Assembly: GCF_018736045.1 (NCBI RefSeq)
Contig: NZ_CP076132.1
Span: 3,023,501-3,087,500, forward strand
Source of the DNA: Flammeovirga yaeyamensis
GTDB taxonomy: Bacteria > Bacteroidota > Bacteroidia > Cytophagales > Flammeovirgaceae
DNA length: 64,000 nucleotides
Direction: 5' to 3'
How positions within the stretch are numbered: the first letter of the stretch is position 1; every line of letters starts with the position of its first letter. The position numbers and the translations under genes were made by a program. The notes under the pieces were generated by a model. It did not search any database and was not told the DNA's origin. It was given only the letters and a program-made list of their open reading frames with translations. Below are positions 16,201 through 24,226 of the stretch, piece by piece.

Positions 16201-17400
16201 TTATTGCTCTTTTTTGAAGGAGACAATAAAGTCTGCTCCATTTCCGACTTCGGATTCACACCAAACTTTACCTTCCATATCTTCTACCATCTTTTTAACA
16301 ATAGATAATCCAAGGCCGGTGCTATGTTCTCCTCCTGTAGGTCTAGCAGATAATTTTTGGAATCGTCCAAATAGTTTTTTCTTATCATTTTCATTCAAAC
16401 CAGGACCTTCATCCTTTACATGAACTTCATAATAGTCCTCGTTGGGTTGAATAGAAATAAAAATATTTTTATTCTCAGAAGAAAACTTCACTGCGTTTGA
16501 AATCAAATTCTGCAAGACTTGTCCAAAATATATTTCATCCACTTTTGCTATTTGATTTTCACCAACTTCAACAGATAATGTTATATTTTTCTTTTGAGCT
16601 GTTAATTCAAACCTTTCTGCAGCATCTTTTACTAATGTAGATAAATTATGTGGTTTGATATTTAAATTCGCATCTTTTGAATCCAATGCATTTAAATCCA
16701 ATATTTGACTGATTAACTCTTCTTGTTTTTTAATAGAAGTTTGAATCAATTCTACATATTCTTTCTGCTCAGAAGTAAAGGTCTCCATATCGAATTTCAT
16801 CAATTCGATTAAACCATCAATCTGACTTAAAGGAGATTTCAAGTCATGAGCAACAATACCAATTAAATGATTTTTCTCTCCATCTAATTCTATCAATTCC
16901 TCATTTTGACGTTGTAAAGCTTTGGTTCTTTTTCTCACCTTCTCTTCCAAATGCTCGTTAGCCTCTTGAAGTGACGAGAAAAGACGTCTATTTTCAACTT
17001 TTAAATTGTAAGCTTCAATTGCATTATCGATAGTTACCATCAATTCATCTCTATTCCAAGGCTTAGTGATGTATCTGTAAACCTCACCTTTAGAGATAGC
17101 ATTGATAATATCCTGAACATCACTATATCCAGTCAAAACAATACGCATAATATCAGGGTATAGACCTCTTACTTTTTCGAAGAGTTCCACACCTGTCATT
17201 TTAGGCATTCTCTGATCAGAAATAACAACACTGATGTTCTCATTTTCTTCTTTAAGTATTTCTAAAGCTTCGTCCCCACTGTTTGCAATAAGTACCTTGT
17301 AGACCTTACGGAAACCTGCTTTGAATGACACTAGGTTTTGTTGTTCATCATCTACGTATAGTACTGTAGGCTTTTCTTTCTTTGCTTGAACACTGTCCAT
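16201..17400 (-). CDS. Receiver-histidine kinase hybrid
   Basis: This 399-residue cytosolic signalling protein has the receiver at the N-terminus. The receiver (residues ~12-130) is intact: acidic pair D17/D18, phospho-acceptor D62 in VVISDQRMPKMTG, T90 and K113 (TKPW). A coiled coil (~140-175) leads to a HisKA domain with H185 in VAHDLKSPLSQ. A HATPase follows with N box NLISNAVKFS, G1 DEGPGL, F box FGRFQKL and G2 TGLGLSIV. There is no membrane segment. In such proteins the receiver usually controls the attached kinase. No partner regulator is adjacent. Confidence 0.92.
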   Translation of the reverse strand: MDSVQAKKEKPTVLYVDDEQQNLVSFKAGFRKVYKVLIANSGDEALEILKEENENISVVISDQRMPKMTGVELFEKVRGLYPDIMRIVLTGYSDVQDIINAISKGEVYRYITKPWNRDELMVTIDNAIEAYNLKVENRRLFSSLQEANEHLEEKVRKRTKALQRQNEELIELDGEKNHLIGIVAHDLKSPLSQIDGLIELMKFDMETFTSEQKEYVELIQTSIKKQEELISQILDLNALDSKDANLNIKPHNLSTLVKDAAERFELTAQKKNITLSVEVGENQIAKVDEIYFGQVLQNLISNAVKFSSENKNIFISIQPNEDYYEVHVKDEGPGLNENDKKKLFGRFQKLSARPTGGEHSTGLGLSIVKKMVEDMEGKVWCESEVGNGADFIVSFKKEQ

Positions 17401-17731
17401 TTATCAATAACTTCTTTTGGTATAGACTATCAATCCACGAAATTACAAAGTAAATAGATGTAAATCGAATAATGAACCAATTATTTTTGGTTTTAGTAGT
17501 CATAAAAACAAGGTATTTTAATTCAATTAAAAATCCTTGTTTGTATAAGGGTATTCTGGATTAATAGATAAATTTTTAACTATCTTTTTTTCAGACAGTT
17601 AAATAAGTATGAGCGTTTGTCTTGAAAAAGAAAAGAATTTCTTATCATTTTGTATTGTACAATCGAGAGATGGAATAAAATCTCAACTGTGGCAATTCAA
17701 ATAATAAGAAATTCTCTGATTTATTTAGAAA
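17401..17731. other. 331-base intergenic region with two inverted repeats
   Basis: I see no credible gene here. It holds an imperfect 18-bp hairpin at 17506-17542 (AAACAAGG...CCTTGTTT) and the longer inverted repeat at 17634-17715. A 30-codon plus-strand frame from 17472 has no support. Confidence 0.5.
17634..17715 (-). terminator. Long structured 3' region after ychF
   Basis: AGAATTTCTTAT (17634-17645) is a perfect inverted repeat of ATAAGAAATTCT (17704-17715). A smaller GAGAT/ATCTC hairpin lies inside. On the minus strand, just after the ychF stop at 17732, the outer stem ends in AGAAATTCTTTTCTTTTTC, which looks like a terminator tail. The 58-base spacer is unusually long for a terminator. 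Confidence 0.45.
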
Positions 17732-18832
17732 TTATACGTTAAAACGGAAATGCATTACATCTCCATCTTCTACGATATATTCTTTACCTTCTACAGATAA
17801 TTTACCCGCTTCTTTACAAGCTAATTCAGATTTATACTCAACGTAATCTGCAAAATGAATTACTTCTGCACGAATAAATCCTTTTTCGAAATCTGTATGA
17901 ATTACTCCAGCTGCTTGAGGAGCTTTCCATCCTTTACGGATAGTCCAAGCTCTTACTTCTTTAACACCTGCAGTAAAGTAAGTGATAAGATCAAGTAAAT
18001 CATATGAAGCACGAATAAGACGATCCAAACCTGACTCCTCTAAACCATACTCACCAAGGAACATTTCTTTTTCCTCTTCATCTTCCAAACCTGAGATTTG
18101 CTCTTCGATAGCTGCACAAACTTTAATAAGTTGTGCATTTTCGTTCTCTGCAATTGCACGCATTTTGTTTACCAACTCGTTATCCTCGTTGATACCCTCT
18201 TCGTCTACATTGGCAAGGTAGATTACAGGTTTAGCAGTCAATAATAAAAGATCTTTTACTTCTTCCCACTCGTCCTCAGTTCCATCAAAAGATCTTGCAT
18301 TTTCACCTGATTCTAAGTGTGCTTTAAATCTTTCTAAAGCAGCAACTGTCTTCTTGGCTTCAGCATTACCTGTTTTCGCCATTTTTACAGTTTTCTGAAG
18401 TTTTTTATCGATAGACTCCAAATCTTTCAATTGAAGCTCCATATCGATCACTGCTTTATCCTCTTCTGGGTCTACTTTACCTGCAACGTGAACGATATTT
18501 TGATCATCAAAACATCTAACCACATGAATAATGGCATCTACTTCACGAATGTTTGCTAGGAATTGGTTACCTAAACCTTCACCTTTACTTGCACCTTTTA
18601 CTAAGCCTGCGATATCCACAAATTCAATCACTGTAGGGATTGACTTTTGAGGATTAACTAATTTTTCTAATTCTTTCATCCTTGGGTCTGGTACAGTAAC
18701 TACACCAACGTTAGGATCGATCGTACAGAATGGAAAATTCGCAGATTCAGCATTTTCTGCACTTGTCAAAGCATTAAAAAGAGTTGATTTCCCAACGTTA
18801 GGTAAACCAACAATTCCACATTTTAAACCCAT
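17732..18832 (-). CDS. ychF: Redox-regulated ATPase YchF (Obg-like GTPase family)
   Basis: This 366-residue cytosolic ribosome-associated P-loop NTPase of the OBG/YchF family prefers ATP. The P-loop GLPNVGKST is at residues 8-16 (G1), [10 protein letters not shown] is the switch I region, and [20 protein letters not shown] spans G3. The protein has the family-specific NVDE in place of NKxD. A helical arm (~130-200) and a C-terminal TGS domain ([19 protein letters not shown]) are present. It is monocistronic with a predicted promoter at 18906-18913. Confidence 0.96.
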   Translation of the reverse strand: MGLKCGIVGLPNVGKSTLFNALTSAENAESANFPFCTIDPNVGVVTVPDPRMKELEKLVNPQKSIPTVIEFVDIAGLVKGASKGEGLGNQFLANIREVDAIIHVVRCFDDQNIVHVAGKVDPEEDKAVIDMELQLKDLESIDKKLQKTVKMAKTGNAEAKKTVAALERFKAHLESGENARSFDGTEDEWEEVKDLLLLTAKPVIYLANVDEEGINEDNELVNKMRAIAENENAQLIKVCAAIEEQISGLEDEEEKEMFLGEYGLEESGLDRLIRASYDLLDLITYFTAGVKEVRAWTIRKGWKAPQAAGVIHTDFEKGFIRAEVIHFADYVEYKSELACKEAGKLSVEGKEYIVEDGDVMHFRFNV

Positions 18833-18879
18833 TTATATAACAATTCTTGTTTCAGAAGATTATTTCTTTGTTGATATTT

Positions 18880-18913
18880 GCGAAGAAGTTCGCATTTTAT
18901 CCGCGCAAAGATA
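18880..18913 (-). promoter_or_regulatory. ychF promoter and leader hairpin
   Basis: On the minus strand, 18913-18906 reads TATCTTTG, a match to TAnnTTTG, about 75 bases before the ychF ATG. The leader contains a GCGAA/TTCGC hairpin at 18880-18893 with a 4-base loop. Confidence 0.55.
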
Positions 18914-18952
18914 AGGACTAACGCGGAATAATGAACTATTAAATTAGACTAT

Positions 18953-19726
18953 ATGCAAGTTTTAGACTATCTAAAATATAAATATCAAGCTGGAAATGCT
19001 CATGGATTGCATTCTCCTTTCGTGTATCACCTTTATACTCAGATTATTGAGCCTGATAAAAGGTATTATATCTTTGATCAAATAGAGAAAGAGAGGCAAC
19101 ATTTGTTAGCAAATAAAGAAATTATAAATGTAACCGATTTTGGAGCTGGATCTAAGAAAAGCAATTCCAACTCAAGGTCTATTCAGTCAATCGCTAAATA
19201 TTCCCTTTGTTCTGAAAGGACAGGAAGATTTTTATTTGAATTAGTACATCAATATAAATACAAAAAAATTATTGAGCTTGGTACAAGTTTAGGTGTATCA
19301 ACTTGTTATTTAGGAAGCAGCACTAAAGATCTTCAATTAGTTACTGTTGAGGGTTGTCCTGAAATCGCTAAAATAGCTCAATCTATTTTCAAAACACTTC
19401 AATTAGATACTATTACATCTATCATTGGAAATATTGATGATTGCTTAAAAGGACAATTAGAAAAATTAGAATCTGTTGATATGGTTTATTTTGATGCTAA
19501 CCACACGTACAATTCGACTCTTAAATATTTCGAGATGTGCCTTCCGTATATTCATGAAAATACACTTTTTGTTTTTGATGACATCTATTGGTCAAATGAA
19601 ATGAAAAAGGCATGGAAAGAAATTTCTGAACACGAAAGTGTTGGTATAAGTATTGATCTTTATGACTTAGGGTTGTGCTTTTTTAGAAAAAAACAACCAA
19701 AACAACATTTCACCCTACAATTTTAA
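18953..19726 (+). CDS. Class I SAM-dependent methyltransferase
   Basis: This 257-residue cytosolic protein has a Rossmann-like methyltransferase core. Motif I is IIELGTSLGVSTCYLG (residues ~106-121), an acidic residue follows at VTVEG, and a VDMVYFDANHTYNSTLKYFE strand resembles O-methyltransferase-type (Methyltransf_24) proteins. The substrate is unknown. The hisI ATG lies three bases after the stop (GTGATG junction), so translation is probably coupled, although a histidine-pathway role would be speculation. Confidence 0.85.
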   Translation: MQVLDYLKYKYQAGNAHGLHSPFVYHLYTQIIEPDKRYYIFDQIEKERQHLLANKEIINVTDFGAGSKKSNSNSRSIQSIAKYSLCSERTGRFLFELVHQYKYKKIIELGTSLGVSTCYLGSSTKDLQLVTVEGCPEIAKIAQSIFKTLQLDTITSIIGNIDDCLKGQLEKLESVDMVYFDANHTYNSTLKYFEMCLPYIHENTLFVFDDIYWSNEMKKAWKEISEHESVGISIDLYDLGLCFFRKKQPKQHFTLQF

Positions 19727-19729
19727 GTG

Positions 19730-20125
19730 ATGAATAAGTTAGAATTAGAAGAAGGAAAAGAATTAAATATTCAATTTGATAAAAGAGGTGGGCTTGTGCC
19801 TGTGATTGTTCAAGATATTGATTCTATGGAAATTTTAATGCAAGGTTGGGGAAATGAAGCCTCATTAAAAATGACCTTAGAAAAAGGTATGGCTACTTTT
19901 TGGAGTACCTCTAGAAATGAACTTTGGACCAAAGGAGAAACATCTGGAGATTACTTAAAAATGGTTGATATACTCACTGACTGTGATCAAGATGTACTTT
20001 TATATAAAGTAAAAATGATGGGCAATGGTGCTTGCCATACAAAAAATAAAGAAGGCAACGCTCGAAAATCTTGCTTTTACAGAGTAGTTGATTCAAAGAA
20101 TGAATTAGAAAAAATAGAAGAATAG
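19730..20125 (+). CDS. hisI: Phosphoribosyl-AMP cyclohydrolase
   Basis: This enzyme opens the purine ring of PR-AMP in the third step of histidine synthesis. It has 131 residues and is the monofunctional HisI form; no HisE domain is fused. Metal-site residues are visible: the Asp/Cys cluster DCDQD at 84-88, C102/H103 in NGACHT and C115 in SCFYR. The substrate motif TFWSTSRNELWTKGETSGD is at about 57-75. ATG 19730 is preferred over GTG 19727, leaving three bases after the methyltransferase stop. Its stop abuts the convergent barrel gene. No other his gene is nearby. Confidence 0.95.
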   Translation: MNKLELEEGKELNIQFDKRGGLVPVIVQDIDSMEILMQGWGNEASLKMTLEKGMATFWSTSRNELWTKGETSGDYLKMVDILTDCDQDVLLYKVKMMGNGACHTKNKEGNARKSCFYRVVDSKNELEKIEE

Positions 20126-20839
20126 TTACTTCTTCAGCTTTTGGTATTGTAAAGGTATATGAAAATTAAAGTTTAAGCTAAACACGTTATCGTATCCTTT
20201 TACAGTACCAAAATCAGATATATTATCCAGATAATCTGTAAATGGATTGTAGAATGTTCCACTCAATCCAATCCCAAAGTTTGTTGGAAAATAATACATT
20301 AACCCAAACCTTGTTGGTAAAGACAAGGTAAACTTAGAGTACGTCTCACTTTCGTTTCTTGTTTGGTAATACCCTCTAGAATTATCAGATATATTTTCAA
20401 AATAAGATTCCCCATTTTCATCTAGTGGATCAAAATAAAAGACACCTAACCCTTGAGCTAAATATAGTTTTATATTTTTCTTATTGATGATATAAAACAT
20501 ATAGGACAATGAAAAATTCAATGTTTGAGATTGAAAATAATTGTTCGGAATAGGTTCTTGAATTGGAGGGACATAATCTTTTCCTCGTAATCTACTTGCT
20601 TGAACATATAGATATGTAAAATCTAGTCTTAGGTTCCCTCTTCTTGGTTTGTTGTATATAAAAGCTAAGTTGATGCCCCCATTTATCTGATTAAAACTCC
20701 CTAAATCACCTCTATATGAATTTATTAAGGGACTAATCTCAAGATATTTCTTGGGAGTTGGAATTTCAAAATCCTGCCCAAAACAAGAGCAAGTCAACAA
20801 AACTAATAGTAGTACTTTATTATATATTTTCTTAATCAT
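20126..20839 (-). CDS. Outer-membrane beta-barrel protein, unknown role
   Basis: This 237-residue protein has a signal peptide (LLLVLLTCSCFGQ, cleavage probably before DFEIP). It then shows alternating amphipathic strands typical of an 8-12 strand barrel (NLRLDFTYLYV, LNFSLSYMFYI, LYLAQGLGVFYF, FGIGLSGTFYNPF). No enzyme motif is visible. The ATG is at 20839; the HNH gene ends three bases upstream on the same strand, so the two may be co-transcribed although their roles look unrelated. The stop abuts hisI. Confidence 0.75.
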   Translation of the reverse strand: MIKKIYNKVLLLVLLTCSCFGQDFEIPTPKKYLEISPLINSYRGDLGSFNQINGGINLAFIYNKPRRGNLRLDFTYLYVQASRLRGKDYVPPIQEPIPNNYFQSQTLNFSLSYMFYIINKKNIKLYLAQGLGVFYFDPLDENGESYFENISDNSRGYYQTRNESETYSKFTLSLPTRFGLMYYFPTNFGIGLSGTFYNPFTDYLDNISDFGTVKGYDNVFSLNFNFHIPLQYQKLKK

Positions 20840-20842
20840 AGA

Positions 20843-21124
20843 TTAGTGATTTTGAGCCCAGCGAACGTATTTCAGAATTCTTTCGTCTTCTAACAGTTTT
20901 TCTAAAGTATTAAAATGTCTTCCTAATACTTTTTCTGAATGTGTTTTGTGTATAAAGCTATGACAACTTCTACAAACCATAATACCTCTTTCCCTCATCT
21001 CCATCATATCGTAATTTTTCCTGAACCATTTATTTTTATGATTACTTTTTGGAATCAGATGATGAAAAGTCAACCTCAAGTTTTTTTTACAAAGTTCACA
21101 CTCTCCTTCTTTTTCTTTTTTCAT
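20843..21124 (-). CDS. Small HNH endonuclease-fold protein
   Basis: The 93-residue protein carries a zinc-supported HNH/beta-beta-alpha-metal domain: CELC at residues 9-12, the catalytic-type HH pair at 21-22 (FHHLIPKS), and CRSCHSFIH at 51-59. No DNA-binding extension is attached, and no methylase or restriction partner is adjacent, so it is not obviously a restriction enzyme. I chose ATG 21124 over a TTG 12 bases upstream. Many Cytophagales carry similar short HNH proteins of unknown role (recollection, unverified). Confidence 0.8.
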   Translation of the reverse strand: MKKEKEGECELCKKNLRLTFHHLIPKSNHKNKWFRKNYDMMEMRERGIMVCRSCHSFIHKTHSEKVLGRHFNTLEKLLEDERILKYVRWAQNH

Positions 21125-21302
21125 CCTATGTATCAAATGCTTATTCTGATAAAAAATACTATGATGTCAAGACTTCAGATAAGATCGTTTTCACCTAAAG
21201 ACAAGAATAGAATAATGGTCGTATTTTTGTTATTTTAAAATTAATCAAATTGATTCATAGTTCGCAAAATTATCGTACAATAAATATATTGTTTATCAAG
21301 AT

Positions 21303-21902
21303 ATGAAAATTATTCAGACCTTTTTATTATTCCTTTTACTTCCATTTTTTTCAAATGCACAATCGTTAGCTACCAAAGATGATGTGTTAGCACAAATGAT
21401 GTTGAACCCCAAAGACACCTTATTATGGGAAAGCTACATGGGCAAAACATGGGTAACGATGACTATTTTTGAGAAAGAACAATGTCAGGAATTATCAACA
21501 AGATTTGACCAAAAGTTACAAGAACAATTGAAGGTTATTGAAGAAGAAAAACAAAATTCCTTTACAGATAATTTTGATTCTGAAGTGGACTCCATTGAAA
21601 TGAACGCAGAAAAGTTATTAGAAAGCGATGTTCTTGCAGAGGAAAGAGCATTACAAAAAGCTGCGAAAGAAGCTGCCGATGCTAGCGTGGAAGAACTGAA
21701 ACAATTATCACAAAACCTAAAACAAAACCTACCTTTAATAGAAGATATAATCAAGAATAAAACCGCTGACTTAGGAATTGAATACCACTCCTACGGCACT
21801 GAAAACAGTGAAGAAATTTTAGCTTGGCTAAAGAATTATGGTCAAAAGATCTATCAAACTACTTACAACAACATTATTGTAAACAATGGATCAAAAAAAT
21901 AA
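21303..21902 (+). CDS. Secreted coiled-coil protein of unknown function
   Basis: The protein has 199 residues. It has a signal peptide (FLLFLLLPFFSNAQS, cleavage after NAQ) followed by an acidic, Glu/Gln-rich helical region. A coiled coil probably spans residues ~60-140 (KLQEQLKVIEEEKQNS to EELKQLSQNLKQNL). No catalytic motif is seen. The last 17 bases overlap the following alkyltransferase-like gene in another frame, which suggests co-transcription. The functional link is unclear. Confidence 0.7.
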   Translation: MKIIQTFLLFLLLPFFSNAQSLATKDDVLAQMMLNPKDTLLWESYMGKTWVTMTIFEKEQCQELSTRFDQKLQEQLKVIEEEKQNSFTDNFDSEVDSIEMNAEKLLESDVLAEERALQKAAKEAADASVEELKQLSQNLKQNLPLIEDIIKNKTADLGIEYHSYGTENSEEILAWLKNYGQKIYQTTYNNIIVNNGSKK

Positions 21903-22218
21903 TTTTTTTTCTGATGTATGGGAGATTGTAAAACTCATTCCAGAGGGTCGTGTTACTTCCTATGGTGCTATTGCTGAGTACTTAGGTAGTAAAAGAGGTG
22001 CTAGAATGGTTGGTTGGGCGATGAATGCGTCCCATATGATGGATGATGTCCCTGCCCATCGAGTAGTTAATAAAAAAGGATTACTTACGGGTAAGCATCA
22101 TTTTGATGGTGTCAATAAAATGCAGCTTCTACTAGAAAAAGAGGGTGTAATCATCATCGATAATCAGATACAACATCTTGATCAGATATTCTGGGATCCT
22201 AACTTAGAGTTATTGTAA
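21886..22218 (+). CDS. Alkyltransferase-like (ATL, MGMT-fold) DNA-binding protein
   Basis: The protein has 110 residues with the MGMT DNA-binding fold (RVTSYGAIAEYLG, GARMVGWAMN). The reactive-cysteine motif PCHRV is changed to PAHRV at about residues 54-58. Alkyltransferase-like proteins bind O6-alkylguanine without repairing it and hand the lesion to nucleotide excision repair. The sequence matches that class: short, no N-terminal domain and no catalytic Cys. The start overlaps the upstream secreted-protein gene by 17 bases. Confidence 0.88.
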   Translation: MDQKNNFFSDVWEIVKLIPEGRVTSYGAIAEYLGSKRGARMVGWAMNASHMMDDVPAHRVVNKKGLLTGKHHFDGVNKMQLLLEKEGVIIIDNQIQHLDQIFWDPNLELL

Positions 22219-22239
22219 TAACCCCTTATAAACTAAAAA

Positions 22240-22271
22240 ACCATAATCCTCAGTAAATGAAGACTATGGCT
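22240..22271 (-). terminator. Terminator downstream of the 149-residue hypothetical gene
   Basis: On the minus strand, CCATAGTC pairs with GATTATGG around a short loop and is followed by TTTTTT. It could end the leftward transcript from 22885, about 165 bases after that stop. Confidence 0.45.
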
Positions 22272-22435
22272 CTAAATTAGGTTTTACAGGATTTTTGCTC
22301 AGATTGCTCTTGTGCTAATCCAATTCTAATTTCTATTTTTTTTATATAATATTGCACCTTCTTTACAATCATTGAGATTAATTTAGCATTGAATAACAAA
22401 AATAAGTGCATTATTAACATTTAAAGCGTTTTTAC

Positions 22436-22885
22436 TTAGATGATCTGAAAATTCGGAGTAATTCCTCCTCTATTTTTAGCTTTTTTACACAGTTCGAACT
22501 GCTGATTAGATAAAGTCCCTACAATTCCTATCTCATTTAAAATCTCATCATTTAATAGATCATATAAATGATTTCTCTTTTTAAGATCAATTACTATATA
22601 TAGTGCATCACATGATTTCAATGCATTTTTCAAATCAAGAATTCTATGTCTATAGGTGTTTTCGTTTAAAATGATGAAACCAAATATTTTTTGTGAGATT
22701 CCATTCTTTATAACAACCAAATCAATTTGATTTTGATTTAATTCATAACCTTTGATGATATTGAATTTTTCTTCTGTATAAGGTTCATCAAATACTAGTT
22801 TTCCAAAATCAGATTTTAAGTTTTCATTAAGCTTACTAAAAATATCCTTTTTTAGTAATGGTTTAGGGTCAAAATTCGAAGTCAT
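22436..22885 (-). CDS. Hypothetical protein (149 residues)
   Basis: This soluble protein starts at ATG 22885 (MTSNFDPKPLLKKDIF); an upstream in-frame start at 22936 would add an unlikely segment. It has alternating predicted strands and helices. The centre (QIDLVVIKNGISQKIFGFII, then a KNALKSCDALYIVIDL stretch) could suggest a nuclease-like alpha/beta core. I see no complete catalytic motif and do not assign a family. It is divergent from the nuclease gene. Confidence 0.55.
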   Translation of the reverse strand: MTSNFDPKPLLKKDIFSKLNENLKSDFGKLVFDEPYTEEKFNIIKGYELNQNQIDLVVIKNGISQKIFGFIILNENTYRHRILDLKNALKSCDALYIVIDLKKRNHLYDLLNDEILNEIGIVGTLSNQQFELCKKAKNRGGITPNFQII

Positions 22886-23060
22886 ATTAAAATAAATTTC
22901 AGTCGTTGTTATGATACAACATTTAAACAGTAACAATTTAAAAGCAGTAGATTGTAACTATAGTTTAGTATTTCTTAAAGAAATTGACTTTCAATAGACG
23001 AAAAGTTCAATTCAAATCAAAATATTTTTAAATATTTTCACTTCAATCAAATCAAAAAAA

Positions 23061-23068
23061 TACTTTTG
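23061..23068 (+). promoter_or_regulatory. Predicted -7 promoter motif of the nuclease gene
   Basis: TACTTTTG matches TAnnTTTG and lies 36 bases before the ATG at 23104. Confidence 0.55.
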
Positions 23069-23103
23069 TAACAAATTATAATGTTAACCTAATTTAAATA
23101 ACG

Positions 23104-24054
23104 ATGCTTAATAGATTCCTCACCAATTTCCTTTTATTAATATTCCTTCAGTTTCCTATAGTCGCACAGAACTTAGACAATTTCCCCATAGAATGGCTTC
23201 CTACATCTACAGGACAAGCTAAAGGAGTCCAAATTATTGAGCATAATTATTACACTATTGGATACAACGAGCAACACGAACAAGCTGCTTGGGTAGCTTA
23301 CGAACTTACAAAACAAGAATTATTTAAAGCTGCTAATAGAAGTAATGACTTTAGGTCCGACCATAAAGTGGATACCTATTCTGCTGATCTATCAGATTAC
23401 AAAGGATCGGGGTACGACAGAGGTCACCTGGCTCCTGCTGCAGATATGTCGTTTAATTCAGATGCTATGAGCGAAAGTTTTTACTTATCTAATATGTCAC
23501 CACAAATAGCAGAGTTTAATAGAGGTATTTGGAAAAACTTAGAAGAACAATTTCGGGTCTGGGCCTATGATCTTAAGAATATGTATATCATTACAGGTCC
23601 AATTCTCGAAGATGGATTACCTACAATTGGAAGTAATCAAGTAAGTGTTCCAAGGTATTATTATAAATTGGCCTTGCATGTTGATGAAAAGAATAACACG
23701 TATGAAGGAATTTGTTTCATCATCCCCAACAAAGGGTCCTCAACTCCATTAAAAGAATATATTGTTACTATAGATGCTTTAGAAGAGATTACTGGAATGA
23801 ATTTTTTCAGTGCCATTCCAGATAGCATCGAAGATAAGTTTGAGGGCAATGTAAATTATAGTTATTGGCCATTTTATTCTGAAAGAAAAAAGAAGTATTC
23901 TACTAAAAACGAATCAAAAGATCATAGCACTAAAAATAATATAGTTTTGGATGGTAGATGCCATGGTAAAACTAAAAGTGGATCACGATGTAAAAGAAAA
24001 ACAAATGATGCATCCGGATATTGTTGGCAACATCAAGATCAAGCAAAACAGTAA
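23104..24054 (+). CDS. Secreted DNA/RNA non-specific endonuclease with C-terminal Cys/His motif
   Basis: This 316-residue beta-beta-alpha-metal nuclease is of the NucA/EndoG type. A signal peptide (residues 1-21, ending VAQN) directs export. The catalytic DRGH motif is at 105-108 with H108 as general base, and the metal-binding Asn context (EFNRGIWKNLE) follows at about 137-147. The final ~33 residues form a separate basic unit with Cys and His (GRCHGKTKSGSRCKRK, then GYCWQH), probably a small zinc-binding tail joined by a Ser/Lys linker. Likely roles are nucleic-acid scavenging or biofilm DNA turnover. It has its own promoter. Confidence 0.92.
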   Translation: MLNRFLTNFLLLIFLQFPIVAQNLDNFPIEWLPTSTGQAKGVQIIEHNYYTIGYNEQHEQAAWVAYELTKQELFKAANRSNDFRSDHKVDTYSADLSDYKGSGYDRGHLAPAADMSFNSDAMSESFYLSNMSPQIAEFNRGIWKNLEEQFRVWAYDLKNMYIITGPILEDGLPTIGSNQVSVPRYYYKLALHVDEKNNTYEGICFIIPNKGSSTPLKEYIVTIDALEEITGMNFFSAIPDSIEDKFEGNVNYSYWPFYSERKKKYSTKNESKDHSTKNNIVLDGRCHGKTKSGSRCKRKTNDASGYCWQHQDQAKQ

Positions 24055-24123
24055 AATTCTTTGTTTACATCACAAATGTAATTTTTGATTACAAAATGAA
24101 TAATTTACTGCTCTTTAATCACT

Positions 24124-24155
24124 TACCTCCTTATATAAGGTGACACAGAGGAGGT
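24124..24155. repeat. Inverted repeat between nuclease and PAS kinase genes
   Basis: ACCTCC and GGAGGT form a 6-bp stem around a spacer that itself contains the palindrome CCTTATATAAGG. The following T-rich stretch makes a nuclease-gene terminator possible. Confidence 0.35.
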
Positions 24156-24174
24156 TTATTAAATATTTTTTAAC

Positions 24175-24182
24175 TATATTTG
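24175..24182 (+). promoter_or_regulatory. Predicted -7 promoter motif of the PAS kinase gene
   Basis: TATATTTG matches TAnnTTTG and lies 45 bases before the ATG at 24227. Confidence 0.5.
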
Positions 24183-24226
24183 ACAAGTAACAAATCAACA
24201 TTTTGTAATTCTTTGCTACAAAATCA

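Noticed and set aside
17472-17564. 30-codon plus-strand ORF in the ychF-kinase gap
   Set aside because: It contains one arm of an inverted repeat and has no promoter or recognisable sequence.
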